Below, one piece after another: positions 43,664-56,716 of a DNA stretch of 64,000 nucleotides; position 1 is the stretch's first letter, and each line of letters opens with the position of its first letter. Location of the stretch: the NCBI GenBank assembly GCA_037833965.1, contig AP031352.1:31808501-31872500 (forward strand), read 5' to 3'. Source of the stretch: Marchantia polymorpha subsp. ruderalis. Taxonomy: Eukaryota; Streptophyta; Marchantiopsida; Marchantiales; Marchantiaceae. The position numbers were made by a program, and so were the translations under genes. A model generated the notes under the pieces. It was not told the origin of the DNA. It saw nothing but the letters and a program-made list of their open reading frames with translations, and ran no database searches.

Positions 43664-46416
43664 ATGGCGTACAAAATATTTCGATGCATTGTAGTGAGAT
43701 ATAGTTGCTTATCAATGGTATGGTAGTATTGTGTGACATTAGCAGTTTCCAATTTAAGTTCAGCAAAATACGATTCAACTTTAAAATTTCAATTAGTGAC
43801 GTCAAAGTTGTTGCACAATCACTCATGTCAAATTTGTTCAACATGTTTTGCAACATATTGGCGCTCACTTAGGAAGATGAGTACTTCAAGAAGAAAAAAT
43901 TGCAGATAAAATCTAAGATGAACTAGATCTATCATTTTGAATCTATTTTATAATTTATCTTTTAGCCATAATATCTTCTCATTATATAAAAATCATCTAC
44001 ATAGAGTACAAAATGACAACTTTTGCTCTATTTTTTAGAGTAATACAAGTTGGATCTGTATTGTTATAGTACAAACCCTAAAATTGAAGGTAGGTGTCAA
44101 TTTTCTCATACTAGGCTTGCGGTGCTTCACGGAGTCCATATAATGCGCAAATTAATTTGCAAACTTTGATCTCTTGTTGAGGAACATGAATTTCCTCAGA
44201 TTGCTCCATAAACACCTCCTCTTATAAGTCTCTATTGAAGAAAGATATTTTCACTTCTAAGTGAAGTATCTTTCATTCACTTTGGGCAGCTAATACCACA
44301 AGCAATCGCTCAATACTCTACTTTACTACATGTCTTGATTGCATCCATAGCACAAAGTGAGTGAATGTTGATGAAGTGCTAATAGTAGATGGAGGTGACC
44401 ATGAGTGATGACAAGTTGTTGCTTTTTAGAAAGTAGTGTTCATTTTTGCTTGGCCAGCCTTGTGGAGCAAGAATTGAATCACTATCAATGTGATGAACAA
44501 TTAGCAACTCGATGTCTAGTACTCCAGAGAGCTTGGTCGAAGACTTCCATTATCTGTGGGTTGAAGTGGTCAACTAGTGATATTGTTTTTCCATGCTTTA
44601 TGGAGATGATTTACAACTAGAAAAACTTAGAATTAGTGGATCAACATCCAATTTTGCTTCAGTAACAATAGATGTCACATCAAACTTAATATTGTGTGTG
44701 ACTATAATTTTTCTACAACTTTGATTGTAACATCTAAAGGCAATGAAATGTTGATCATAATCACACAAAATTCCTTGGCTACTCGCGCATCGAGTTTTAC
44801 TCCTTGCTTTTTGGGCACATGCACCAAACACTCTTAAGTGTGATAGATGCGTCTTGATTGTAAAAATTTTTTACTCAAATGTGATATTCTTGTTTGCACG
44901 GGCTGGACATCTATTTACCAGATAAGCTGTTGTACTAACCTCTTCAACCCATAAAATATTAAGAGCTTTACAATCTAGCATCATACAGCAAGTTTTATCA
45001 AGAAAAGATATATTCATGCACTCAAACACTGCAGTCTATTAAGGTGTTCTTGCTGGAGTATATTGTCTAAGATAAACCATTATCTTTGCAATGTTGTATA
45101 AATTCACCAGACAATTATTTACCTCCTCCAAATCTAAATGTTAGACTTTGATGAACTGTCTTGTCTACTTTTCTACTTGCTTACAAAATTCTACAAATCT
45201 ATAAAAAAGCTTCATTTTTTTTCAAAGAAAATACACAAAAAATTTGTGTGAATAATCATTGATAAATGTCATAAAAATAAACGGAGCCTGCTAGGAATTT
45301 TACATGGAGCAATCCACAGATAACGGACTGTACGGATGATGTGTGTACTACTTTGGGAAAAATGCTTCTTGGTTAGTTGGCCGAGTTGACAACATGCACA
45401 TAGATCGGTCCATGTTGGCAATCTTGAAATATCAAAATCATGTCTTGATCAATAAGAAACAACATCCCTCAAAAGTTGAGATGTGTCATCCATTTGTGCC
45501 ACAGTTGTACTTTAGAAAAATCAAATTGTACATTCTTAAATATGTTGACTTGTTCAGGTAACACATGCTTGAGGTGCAATCTGTAAAGGTCGTTTGATGA
45601 GTCAAATGAATCTGTAATCACAACAAAACGATCACTCTTATGAAAAACTACACAAATTTTATCGTCAAACATGCCTTAAATTTCCTTTTTGGCTATCTGT
45701 CCGACCAATAGCAGCCTTCTGGTCATACCTGGTACGTAGAAAACATTCTTCACACTCTTAATTTCACCACTATATGTCTACACTACAACCTTGCGCATTT
45801 CATTGATAAGGTGAGTTTGACCACGAGCTGTACAAATAAATGAACTAACTGAAAACCTTTTGAGTGTATCAAAAAGTTCACTCATGCTTGTGATGTGCGT
45901 TGCGCTCTCAAATCAATGTACCATTTAGGTTCATGATTGCTGTCTAGAGTGGTCATAGCTACGACAAATAACTTATGACTGTCATGACTTTCATGTTCTA
46001 GAGTCTCATATGGTAAATTCTTAGCCAGATTAACATAATGTTTGAGAAATTTTGAACGATTATCATCATCTAACTTCTTGATGTTCAATTCAATCTCTTA
46101 CGACATTGATTTAGATAGTGAACTCTATTGTCACAATAGTGACAGATTATTAATGAACTACGATTCTTTGATATACATTTAGAAAAGTGTTTGGTTCCAA
46201 CAACTAGAGCTTCTTCGATACCTTTGTTTCTATGCTTGAATATTTTTCAAAACTTCATGTGTTGGATTCTTTTTTCAATTACGTGAATCGGTGGTAACTC
46301 GCCAGTAACATTGAACGCATTGATAAATGATTCGTATGAGTCGAAAAGTGCATTCAACAAAATTTCAACTATATCTTCTTCAGGGGATTGTTGGCCAATC
46401 AAGATCAACTATGAGC
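43664..46416 (-). pseudogene. Copia E, pol part (decayed)
   Basis: Minus-strand traces are in copia order from right to left: protease-like HEPKWYIDLRAQ (46088-45882), pre-integrase LYRLHLKHVLPEQ and QLWHKWMTHLNF (45672-45469), the integrase C-terminus with CYNQSCRKIIVTHNIKFD (44831-44598), and a faint reverse transcriptase end (43868-43664). All are heavily mutated and AT-rich. It is split from its gag by the giant LTR at 46417-51461. Confidence 0.75.
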
Positions 46417-47104
46417 TGTGGTAACCCACTTTTTGTTTTTGTGCGCAATCTAAAACATATTTGGAAAACAGTACCGCAGCAACAGTGTAAATGGTAATCG
46501 GTACATTTAAATAGAATGAAGATGGATAATCGCGGGTCTCGTATGATCTCGTAGAATCCAGGAGTTGGGCGCAATGTGCGGAACAGGCGCCCCGGCCTGA
46601 ACGATCGATTCTGAAGGGAATCTCCTTCGGCGCAAGACGCATAATCCGCCTTTGGCGCTTGGCAAATCCCTCGGAAATTATTCAATTCACAACGCCTTGA
46701 CTTGGTTAGGGTTCCGTTGAAAAGAGCTCAACGCGCACATTCTAACGAGCCCAAGAACACTTGAAACAGATGAGGAATCAAGGAGTTATGATTGTCGGAA
46801 GATACGGAGAGGGAACGCCTACGGCAGAAGGGCTAGGTCGACGGACGAGCCGCCTTCGGCCCTAGATGTTCGCCTTCGGGGGTGAACTCCTTCGTACGGC
46901 GCCTTTGGCGCCAGCGCATCAAGATTAGGTAAACATCTTCGGGGGTAGCAACTCCGTACGGTCCGCCTTCGGCGATACGGACATGTGCGCCTTCGGCGGA
47001 ACGGAACTCCTGCGGCAAAAGCGCCTTCGCAGGGACAAGAGGGAGCGACAGAAAAGACAAGACCAGTTGACTGCGCTCAACGCCTTCGGCACAGTCGCCT
47101 TCAG

Positions 47105-47240
47105 CGCGCAGGGTGATGCACCTACGCAGGGGCCTGCATCATGCACCTACGCACCATGCATCATGCACGCATCACCACGCATCATGCATCATGCACGCAT
47201 CACCATGCATCATGCATCATGCACCTACGCCTTCAGGGCG
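47105..47240 (+). repeat. ATGCATC/ATGCAC minisatellite in copy 6 leader
   Basis: About four irregular units built of GCATCATGCAC and GCATCACCA expand the leader here. Copy 4 has no such tract at the homologous place. Confidence 0.75.
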
Positions 47241-47582
47241 CAGGGCGATGCACCTACGTCGACGGACGTCTTCAAGAAGTCCGCCTTCGGCGCTGGGAGT
47301 CAACGCCTTCGGCGGTAGATGTTTGACTTCGGCACTGCGGGTCAACGTCTTCGGCGGTGCAGGATAGAACAGAGTTGCGAGTTGGCCAGAGGCAGAAGCC
47401 TTCGCCGCCGCGCCTTCGGCGCTGCGCGAACACGGTCGCGGCGAAGTACGATGGTAGAAATCAAATTCAATTTTTGAGCGTGTGAGTCCGCGCAACGGCG
47501 AAGCGTGAAGTCGAGCATGCCGTTACGCCTTTAAGCCGGCGCAGCCATCAAGTGAGTCGACACTCACGACCAAGTGTCGACA

Positions 47583-50442
47583 ATGAAATCTTGTGAGCCG
47601 AGGGCGAGCGACTCATTCTTGAATTTGCGATTTCGATTTCTCGTGAGAGCTGCGCGCGCACGCATTCTGGCAAAGAGAAATCCGAGGATAAGGCGACGCG
47701 CAGAGACTTGCAAGTTAGCAGAGGGAGAATTGAGTGCACGACTGCGGAAATTGAGTGAGAGTAGAGTTTGCAGATGGATCGCATCCGCGGGCAAGAAGCT
47801 TGGGCATAGCAGAGGAGAGTTTGCGAAGTGCGATTTCAAGAATGCGATGTCGAAAGCAACCCAGCTGCGGATGATTCCGCTGAAGCTTCCGCAGATTGGG
47901 CTGCGCGCTTTCCAGCACCAGCTGTCTGCGGTGAAGCTCGATTTCCTCCTGTGAGGATGGAATTACGTGTGCCAAGACATGGTGCGCGAATGGCAGAAGG
48001 AGAGAGACCAACCTACGCGCGGGTTTCGACCGCACGTAGAGCGATGGACTATCTAGGACTGGGAACAGGTATTGGGAAGATGTGCGGGAGAGGACGGACA
48101 TCTCATATTCGATAGCGAGAGCATCAAGGTCACGAAGTAGGAGGAGATTTCCTTCGCGACCCTGTTCAAGAGTGCCAAGTCCAGCAAGAACGGGTACAAG
48201 ACCCGGGACTACAAGGATCGCTACCGCAGAAATGTTGCGGTAGCACTTCTCCAACTCTTGCAGCCGCACAGGACCACCTACATCACTTCTTGGCAAGTGT
48301 ACTTCGTGGAGCTGGCGTTGGTCGGAGCTCCAATTCACTGGGCTCGCATCTTATGGAAAATAACGCGGCAGCATGCGTTTGAGGAGAAAGGGGGATCGAT
48401 TAATCAGTTCTCCCCCTTCTTGATCAATTTTTATCGGTCGATGGGTTGTCTAACCGCGACCAAGCGTGTTCAGTTTCCATTGCTGACACTCAGCAATCCC
48501 GGGCGGTATGTGAAGGACGTTGAGGTTGACACCGACGAGGAAGAGACTCCTGCCTCCACGCCACCAGCCCAACCGAGAGCGGGAGGAGAATCATTCGCAG
48601 CGCGAGTGCCGCGGAAGCGGAGATGGAAGGGAGAAGCAGAGAAGAGCCAACATCGCAATTCGGCTGCTCTCAAACGGAAGCGGCCACTACACGAGCTCTG
48701 TAGTCGGCCGAAGCAGAAAGCACGCAGGCTCGTGTTGCCTGCAAGTAGCGCGGAGACAGGGCGTGCCGCCGGAGAGAAGGAATCACCATCCTCGGAGGAG
48801 GATGGGAACACGACACTCGGCAGAGGGGTCAGCGGACCTCTCTACGCCGAAGGCACGGACGCCTTCGGTGGAAGCAAGACGGCCTTCGGGCCAAGAGGGA
48901 CGACACGCGGCACCGACGAACGTGCCGACAACGGATAGATGTTCCGCGCGAGCACCGTTCGCAGACTCGCCTTCGGGGCTGGGGCCTTCGGCTCAAGCGC
49001 CTTCGGCTCAAGGGCCTTCGGCTCAAGGGCCTTCGGCCCAAGGAGTTGCAAGTAGGGAGCCTTCGGGGCAAGCGCCTTCGGCGGTAGGACCGCCGGAAGG
49101 TGCGCCTTCGGCTCAAGGGCCTTCGGCCCAAGAGACTTCGGGCGAGCCGCCTTCGGCGAAGACGCCTTCAGAGCAGGACCTATTGAAGGAGCGGGATGAC
49201 AAGCAGAAGGCGGAGGCACGTGTGCACTCCGCACAATTGCCTTCCGCACAAACACCTTCCGCACACACGCCTTTGGTGGTGGACGCCTTCGGCGATGCGG
49301 AGTTGGTTGTAACAGGTCGGGCAAGCGGTGCGAGCTTGTCACAACCAAAATCCCCCACCGCCTTAGACATTTTGGCCGGGAGCAGTGAGGTAGCAGCGGC
49401 AGCAGCAGCAGCAGACGACGCAGACGCTACTCAGCCCCACTAACGAGAATCGCCAGGGAATTCAGTGGCTACCGAAATCCTCAATTCGGAGGATGACGAA
49501 GAAGGAGAATCGGGATCAGACGAGGAGGAGGAGCAATCGGTGGCAGGCACGCCGACGGCGGCACTATGCGAACAGGTGGTACCTCTGCTGAGGTATCTCG
49601 AACGCAAGGTGACGAAGTATGCAGACCCACGGAAGCCTGGGTCCTACGTCGAGTTAGTGCGCAGGCGGACTCGCACTAAAGTCCGCACTAGCAAGTTGTT
49701 GGCACGCATGGATGGGGACATTAAAGAATTGCGGGAGAAGAATGAGCACCTGCGAGGCCACATTGTTCTTTTGCGGAAGGTGCAGAAGGCCGTCGACAAG
49801 GAGCGCGATGAGCAGTTTGAGGAGACGAAGAAGGAGTTCGCCAAGGAGAAAGCGAAGCTCGCAGATGAGCTGGATTCTGAGCAGACTCAAAATCAAATTT
49901 TGTCAGAAGAGCTCGTGCGGCAGACACAGTTGCTGGAGCTGTGTCAACTCGCACGCTAGGCGGATGAAGAGTTAATCCGCAAACTGCAATCGGAGTGCGA
50001 TGAATTGAGAGCGCAGCGTGCGGACGCAGAGTTGCAGTTGGTAGTGGTTGAAGACGATCGCCGGCGAGAGGCAGATTGCACGAAGGAAGAGTTGGTGATG
50101 CGAGTCAACCACTGTCTTAGAGGTTACACTCTCTGGGAAGTGGCTGCGCAGGAGAAACTCACATTGCGCGAGTTAGAGCTTCGTGCGGCGGGCTTGATGT
50201 CGGGTGACAGTCGGAGCCGGCGGCGAGTGGCGAAGAAGTTAGATGCGTATATGTCAAGGTCGCGGGACGCCATGGCAACCCTCGAGACGGAGGTGACTGC
50301 GGTGTTACGGCGGCTAGGCTTGCGCAGTCGAGCGGAAGACTAGTCGGATAGGGAGTTAATGCGCGGCAGTCCGTCGAGCAGAAGGCGCAGTACAGGATCT
50401 GCAGAGTGCAGCGGCGTAGCGTGGTTTCGTGCAAGCGTGTAG
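47583..50442 (+). pseudogene. U3-encoded ORF of giant LTR, copy 6
   Basis: The frame starts MKSCEPRASDSFLNLRFRF. It has early stops at 47952 (TGA for Trp), about 48054 and about 48138, and then the conserved domain continues in frame (TRDYKDRYRRNVAVALLQLL, SINQFSPFLINFYRSMG). A frameshift lies near 48900. The palindromic middle (48960-49150) encodes tandem Gly-Pro-Ser-Ala-Gln. Further stops are at 49441 (TAA), 49957 (TAG for Gln) and 50341 (TAG for Trp). The acidic patch and coiled coil are otherwise readable (LRYLERKVTKYADPRKPGS, ILSEELVRQTQLLELCQLAR). The number of stops makes it older than copy 2 or 3. Confidence 0.74.
48960..49150 (+). repeat. Coding palindrome tract (Pro-Ser-Ala-Gln repeats), copy 6
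   Basis: At least eight units of GCCTTCGGCTCAAG or GCCTTCGGCCCAAG follow each other, mostly 15 or 30 bases apart, and encode PSAQG/PSAQA. Each contains an imperfect hairpin around TTCGG. Confidence 0.82.
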
Positions 50443-51461
50443 TATTAGTTAGGACTTAGAAGGTATAAAGTAGTTCAAGGCGTCTTGCCTTGGGATTTTT
50501 CCAGATTTGGAAGTGCAGATCAAGAACTCGTTTTCTCTGCGTGTTTGTGCCCTTAGTTCTGTCACCTCGCAAGAGTAGCTACAGCTTGACAAAGATACCG
50601 CATTTTGTAGCTGAAGGCCTTCGGCCGAATGTTCAGAGCCAGTGTACTGGTTAGATACTTGAGTAGTTTGGATCTACACCTGCGGGTGATTGCTGAATGC
50701 TCAGAGCTAGTAACTGGTTAGATACTTGAACAGTTCATCCCTACACCTTCGGGTGATTGATCCTGATTGTACTCCTTCGAGATTTTTCCCCTGAATGCCA
50801 AAGTGAAGTTTTGTTACTTCGAGTAAGCCTTGATTGTAATTCAGGTTACGCTGCAGCAGGTGCCTCGGGGCAAACCTTTGTAGTATTTCTGGGAATGACA
50901 AGTGCCTAAGAATTCAAACTCTTCAATAGACTGTTATGGTGTGCTGCTGGATCTTTTCTCAGTTGAGTCTCTCAGTTGGACCTGTGTTCTCTGCGCGTTT
51001 TGTGAGTTGAGTGTGTTGTTCACCGCGTGTGAGTGACTTCGGTTTGACGAAGATACCGCATCCGAAGTAGCAAGTCCAACCCGGGTGCCCTACGCTAGCA
51101 GAAACTAGTGGAAGGGTTGTAAAAGCCGGAGTTGGGAGTCACTACCTACAGATTCGCTGAGTGTACTCGCTAGAGACTTTCCCCCTGAAATCTTAAGTAG
51201 AGGTCCTAACCGATCTCTGAGTTGTATTTCTATAGTTTCAGGTGTGTGTGTGTGTTGAGTGAACTACGCTGCACTGTGCGACCTCCGAGTGATCTCCGAG
51301 TGAACACTTGCAGTATTTCTGGGAGTGACAATCGCTTGAGAATTCAAACTCTTCAATAGTCTGTTGAATGTGACACTTTGTACTCTGTGTGTTGCCTCTG
51401 TCCCTGTGGGTTCAACCTTTCTACCACTATATTGCAATTTTAGCTTTGGTGGGTTATTACA

Positions 51462-52159
51462 TGAGGGAAATATTTTGAACTCACAAAGATATTGTTCTAT
51501 GACATCATCTTTCATGACTCATAAGCTAACTCTTGAAATGAAGTTTTTTTGTAAAATCACGTACCTCGTACAACTTGTGCAAGTGATTTCATACGTCTCT
51601 GGGATCTTCAAATTCACTTATCTTGGTTACCAAGTCAATTTAACCAATACGATGAGGACCCACATTGCCTTATCACAACGATAAGACAGATCAGGGTCAT
51701 TCACCGTAGTCGCAAACTCTCCTGTTGAGCTTTCAAAAGTTGGAGCTGCAATGACTTCATTGTCGATAACTACTCCTTCATAGGTCGCCGCAGCAGATAC
51801 AAATGATGGCCCGTACATCAATTGATTTATCATGAGTGAAAACAATCAAAGGAGCGACTACATCCCATACACTCTCTTTCTTTAGATAATTAGTCACTCG
51901 AATCTTCCAGTTGTGATAGTTGATAGATCCCACAAGCTTGTTGGAGTCTGGCAATGAAACATTGAATGTTGACATTGGCAAGATCATCTATAAATGAAAG
52001 GAGTAAAATAAAACTGCAGCTACTCTACACAACAAGTTGCAAAAAGGTCTGACTACAATTATTGGAGCAATGCTCATAGTAATAATTGTAGATGTGTGAA
52101 GCATAGTTTACACACAAAGCTCAAAGGCTTAAACCTAGGATGAGTCTCCTATAATACCA
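51462..52159 (-). pseudogene. Copia E gag N-terminal part
   Basis: The minus strand from about 51987 encodes DSNKLVGSINYHNWKIRVTN and YLKKESVWDVV, the conserved beginning of copia Gag. A second frame (51845-51627) continues it with stops. A decayed tRNA-Met primer-binding site lies near 52147-52159. Confidence 0.8.
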
Positions 52160-52343
52160 TGATGATTGCACAATGAAATTGAACACAAGGAATGAAAACA
52201 TATAGAATCGAAACACAATGAAGAGCAAACTACAGCTCCAGATGATGGCGTTCCTCCGATAGTCAAAGCAACAAGTGAAAAACCCTACCCATGAAGTAAC
52301 CTTAAACGCTATCTAGTACTAAGGCTGGTGCACTACATCAACA
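52160..52343 (-). repeat. Copia E 5' LTR
   Basis: A 184-bp LTR on the minus strand starts TGTTGATGTAGTGC and ends before the decayed PBS. It is homologous to the copia D LTR at 33718-33919. Confidence 0.82.
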
Positions 52344-52689
52344 CCAAATTGCGTACATGCTTCATGGAGGATAATGTCTCGTCGCCACGAAATTCATCGT
52401 CATACATGTTTACAATGCAATATAAATAGTCATTCTTGAACAGATTTCAAATTTCAACAGAAGTGGTTGGTGCTGCTGTGAAGTCATATGGTTGGTGCTT
52501 GGCTGGAGGTCATATCTAGTCCAAATTCCCGTAATTCTTTCCACTGTGTTTCATTTTTCGCATGAGAAAAAAATTATTGCGTTTTGCCTTCCATGGGAGT
52601 TTAATGCTTCAGGTTGAGCACGAGGAAGGAGTTGAGATTTAACATGCTTGTCCCGTATCCAGCCCAGGTTGATTAGTTGCAGCCGGTCG
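52344..52689. other. Spacer between copia E and LEA unit 2
   Basis: Moderately AT-rich DNA with no recognised gene or repeat. Homology to the left duplicate begins at about 52699. Confidence 0.4.
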
Positions 52690-53094
52690 CGGGGCCCGTG
52701 AAGTACAGTGCTGCATGGTATGACCTGGACTGCTGCTATAGATGGTTTGCAGTTTGAGTCGTGCTCCGTAGACTGCGCGCAGGCAACGACGCTCGCTATC
52801 CATCATGAAAGCCAACTCATATGCTTCCAGATCGCAATCTCTCATTGTATAGTTGTGAATTAGCAGCTTATCTAAACACTATTTCACTTCTTCGATCCCA
52901 TAGGATCTCCATTCCTGCACTCTCCGCCTGCGATGCAAGGGGGGATGATGCATTCGCTCTCTGAGTGCAGACTGAGCTACCAAGTTGTTCCTCTAGGATT
53001 ATCAGATTGGCATCCGCTGGAAGCTTTGAAGTGCTCGCGCTTGACAACAGTGTTAGATCCAAGGTGCAGATCGACTCACTCGGTCCTCTTCTGT

Positions 53095-53250
53095 GCCGAA
53101 GACAGGGCATAGTGTGTCCAGGAGCCGAGCGAGCGGCGCTCGGAGCAGAGCAGAGCTGGTGGATTTGTTTCTGAAGCTGCCGGGAATCTGAATGGCGGTC
53201 GAGACAGTGAAGGATAAGGCCGGTAGTCTAACAGGGCAAGCTCAGAGCGT
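53095..53250 (+). pseudogene. LEA exon 1 relic (second copy)
   Basis: Matches the relic at 3730-3895, with VETVKDKAGSLTGQAQS readable. It lacks a transit peptide, keeps a stop after WWICF and has no second exon. Confidence 0.7.
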
Positions 53251-55351
53251 GATCCAAAGTTTGCGAAACAAGGTCAAGGTCATGGACATGCCGTTAGAAT
53301 TATTATTTGACTGATCCTTGTGAATACATTCCGTTCACTCAGCCGCCTTAGCTACCACAAAATACAGATTGATTGCGCTTGTACACTTATCAGCCAAATG
53401 TACTGATGTACAAGGACCGGGACAGTGAATGTGGAGTCCGGTTCATCTGTTCGTTTCTTTTTTGGCGAGATGTGTACCTCAATCAGCCTAGCTAATATGA
53501 GTAAGAAGCCTGATCGCGCAGATTTGTACGAGAAACGAAGAGACTGCTGTTACACACTGCAGTCTCACTCAAACGGATGAATACTAAGCCTTCGTGGTTG
53601 TATCTATGGACGAATGGGGATAGAGAAAGCTATCCGACTTCCGGAACTCATCTCCCAGTCATTCGAACGACGTTACGCAGGAATTCTAGAGCATTGTCCT
53701 GACTGGCGGCGTTCTTTTTCTTCCTCAGGCGCCATCGACTCCAGACTCGGGCATTTGCCGAGGCTGCACCGAGCCCCGACGCGTCCTCTGCAGATCCCGA
53801 GGCCTTCTTCGCTGCTCGCCTTCTCCGCTTGCTCCTCCTTAGCGCACCGTCCTCGAGAATTGAAGCTCGATCGCTCGAACTTGGCTCGATCCTGAAGCAT
53901 GGAAGCGGATTCGTGAGCGGGCTATGGCTTCCTCGAGCGATGTATGAGCCCCCTCTGATTCTTCGAGCGAAAGGAGTGAGTGGGATAATCACGAAATCTC
54001 AGACCCGCAAAAGCTCCGGAAATCCTCGCCTCTCTTCTCGCCTGCAACGGATGTAGGATGTTGAGATTCATTTACTGACACAAATCAGGGTCCCGTCGCT
54101 GCCTTCCAGTCTTCGGCCTGGTTTCCCAAATCTTCGCTCGCGCTCCTTTCTTGCCCGAGGAGGTGACTCGCTTTGTCCTGCGCAGTCCTCGACGCCATTC
54201 CATGGGAGGCTCAGACGGAAACAACCTGGAATGGAGGGAGGGAAGTAATTCTTGACTGTTTCCGTCTCGCCTGATCGCGTACTGTCGTCGAGTATGTGCA
54301 GAACAGGCGAGGCTGTGGCAGCTTCGGACTCCATGATAAGAGAGCAAACTTGAGATGGAGTACTCTATCTCTGTTTGTTTCCTTTTATATCCGCGACGAC
54401 TATGATCATCCCTGTCGTCGTCGCTTCGGCACGTAACTTGATGGTAACCATAACGAACTCTCTGTTTGGTCCGCCTCGGCACCGAGATTGACGGTGACCA
54501 TGACGATGTCACTGTTTGGTCTGCCTCGGTACGAAACTGCGAAAGCATGGAGCGGGCTTGATGAGGTGCAGGCATCTTCGTCAAACCCAGGGTGGTACAT
54601 AAGCTAAAAGCTAGATCCGAGGCGAAGAGAGCACGATGGACTCCAGACGCAGAGACGAAGACAACGAGCTGCCTGCCTGCACAGCCCACTCTTGTGAGTA
54701 AGAGTAGCCATATCTGACATTCTGCTTCAAAGTAAAAATTAAGACTTGACCACTGCTAGAGACGAGAATTGATTTGACTGCTCGTCAACCTTAATCGTCT
54801 TGAGAATGAGTCATGTTGAAAAGAAGAATAGTTCCGAATTTCAGTCATCAAGTATCACGTGTCCGCCTGGACGTCCCCCGGGCGGAACGACATGCACTTG
54901 TATGTGGTCTCGATGTTTCGACTTCGGACAACTGTACACGTGGCTCGAGGGGAAATGCTTACAACTGGCTACTTTGAGCGACGTACCACGTGTCAGAATG
55001 CGAGGTGAACTGGAATATTGGTGGAAGTAACTAGTAGATGCCGGAATAACGTCAAGAGCCGTAGATCTTCAATATCGAGTGCAGTTGACAAAGGTCATGA
55101 GCCCTTGCCGCGAGACCCTCCGGTTGGTAACCGAAGATTACTCGTCCCGGAATGTTCTAACTTCACTTCACAGCAATTTGATAAGTGGGAGCCTTGTCTG
55201 CAGTGATCGAACACAAGTCTCCAGAGCATTCCAGTGACATTGCTTCGTTTAGATACCTTACAGCGACTGTCTTATGATCCCTTTAGCATGTCTGAAACGG
55301 GACGAAGTAATCTAACGAAAGGATGTGAGTCCCACATCAAGCGGGTAACAT

Positions 55352-55411
55352 GGGGCTACGTTCCGATCGGTAGAGTAGAGAAGTGAGAATCCTCCTGTCG
55401 CATTCTGGCAA
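55352..55411 (+). pseudogene. tRNA-Phe-like relic (second copy, T-arm lost)
   Basis: The duplicate of 30203-30275 keeps the D-arm-like GGTAGAGTAGA and GAATCCTC but has lost the TTCAAATC box. Confidence 0.5.
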
Positions 55412-55779
55412 ATTTGAGAAAACTGAACAAATTTTTCAACCTTGAAAAGTTCTTCAAAATCTTACAATAGGAATCTGAGGTTCTGAAGGCTTGCAAAATA
55501 GTGCTTAGTCTGCTGCTTATGAAGTTTAGAAAGAATTCAGAATATAATTCACGTCAAGTGTTAAATACAGGTAAAATCAAGAGTTATGATCGTATCTATT
55601 AAAAATGATAAAGATGATAACAACTTCGATTTTCACCCTCTTTCTGTTTCTATAAATTATAGAAATTAATAAAACTTAGAAGGTTTTGTTTCTTTAGAGT
55701 GTCCCAATGGAAGCTCAAATTTGAACAATGAAAGGGTCATGGAAAAGAATAGCCTGAACTAAGTTTGAGAAATTATTGT

Positions 55780-56121
55780 TTAATATATCATGTCCATAAA
55801 AGGCGTCAACTTTTCATTCTCAGATGGGTTAAAAATTAAACGTCCAAATGATCCATAATTGGCTTTAGTATATTCATATTCCCGTCTCAAAATCTCACTT
55901 CGCTGCCAATCTGATTCTGATCCGAAGCTTAGCGGGGCCAAAAACTTGGTCCTCTCTTCAATCCAATTATCGAGCAATCTATGAAAACCTTTTTTGCATG
56001 CAACAGTTGAAAAGATTTCACCCATACCACTTCGGAAATCTTGATTTTTTGAGGTTGGGCCCATGGCTGCTCCAAGTGCAAGGTCAAGACTCCATAAATG
56101 AATAGACATTATCATTAGCAC
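55780..56121 (-). CDS. Hypothetical ORF, 113 codons, only in unit 2
   Basis: The minus-strand frame starts at a GTG just before ATGATAATG and ends with a TAA inside a block of about 630 bp that is absent from unit 1. Its composition (NWIEERTKFLAPLSFGSES, YTKANYGSFGRLIFNP) looks more protein-like than the shadow frames around it. I do not recognise the family. It could be part of a transposon, a gene remnant or chance. Confidence 0.3.
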   Translation of the reverse strand: MLMIMSIHLWSLDLALGAAMGPTSKNQDFRSGMGEIFSTVACKKGFHRLLDNWIEERTKFLAPLSFGSESDWQRSEILRREYEYTKANYGSFGRLIFNPSENEKLTPFMDMIY

Positions 56122-56680
56122 ATCTGTCTCAATATTTTTCCCTCATTTTGATTTCCTCGATGCATCTGACTTCCTCACATCTTCATCTCATCAAAAGAAA
56201 ATTTCCTATAGTAATAATCAACTTTTTAGAATACATGTCCTCGAAATTGTCATGTTCTCTAAGGCATAAGTTTAGACCCAAAAATGATTGACAGGCTCAG
56301 ATTGGTGCTGACGTCCAGGCCACGATAGTTAGAAAGGGCTGCAAATGAAGATGGCTATACTCGAATCTTACACTTGTCTTCGTGCCATTGCCCTGCAAAC
56401 TCACAAAGTCCAAGAACAAATCCATCGTCTCTCTCTGTCACCAAAGTGCACGCGCGTCGCCGTTCTTCCTCGCTAGAAAAGTTCACCGGCTAGGTTAAAA
56501 TCTTGGCAACTCCGAAATCATGAATCGTAACTGGAGGGCAGATATCTTACTGGAGTATGGGTGCTCTTATTGTAGTCGAGTCCAAACTTGCCAAATGTAG
56601 GCAGCTGGTCGAGGCACGCGTGGAGGCCCAGCGAACATCGGCGTTGCATGCCTTTGAGTTTCATAAGGTTTCAGCCTCGA

Positions 56681-56716
56681 CACGTGATTCGACTATACCC
56701 GCCAGACAGTATATAA
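56681..56716 (+). promoter_or_regulatory. LEA2 promoter: G-box and TATA
   Basis: CACGTG (56681-56686) and TATATAA (56710-56716) are placed as in LEA1, about 170 bases before the ATG. Confidence 0.65.

Larger units (their letters stand above)
46417..51461 (+). mobile_element. Giant-LTR element, copy 6 (complete, solo)
   Basis: This 5,045-bp element runs from TGTGGTAACCCAC to GTGGGTTATTACA inside copia E. Flanks TGAGC (46412-46416) and TGAGG (51462-51466) form a 5-bp duplication with one mismatch. It is the closest relative of copy 4 in leader, ORF and CGCC-TTC-GGCG palindromes. TATA lies at 50464-50470. Confidence 0.92.
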
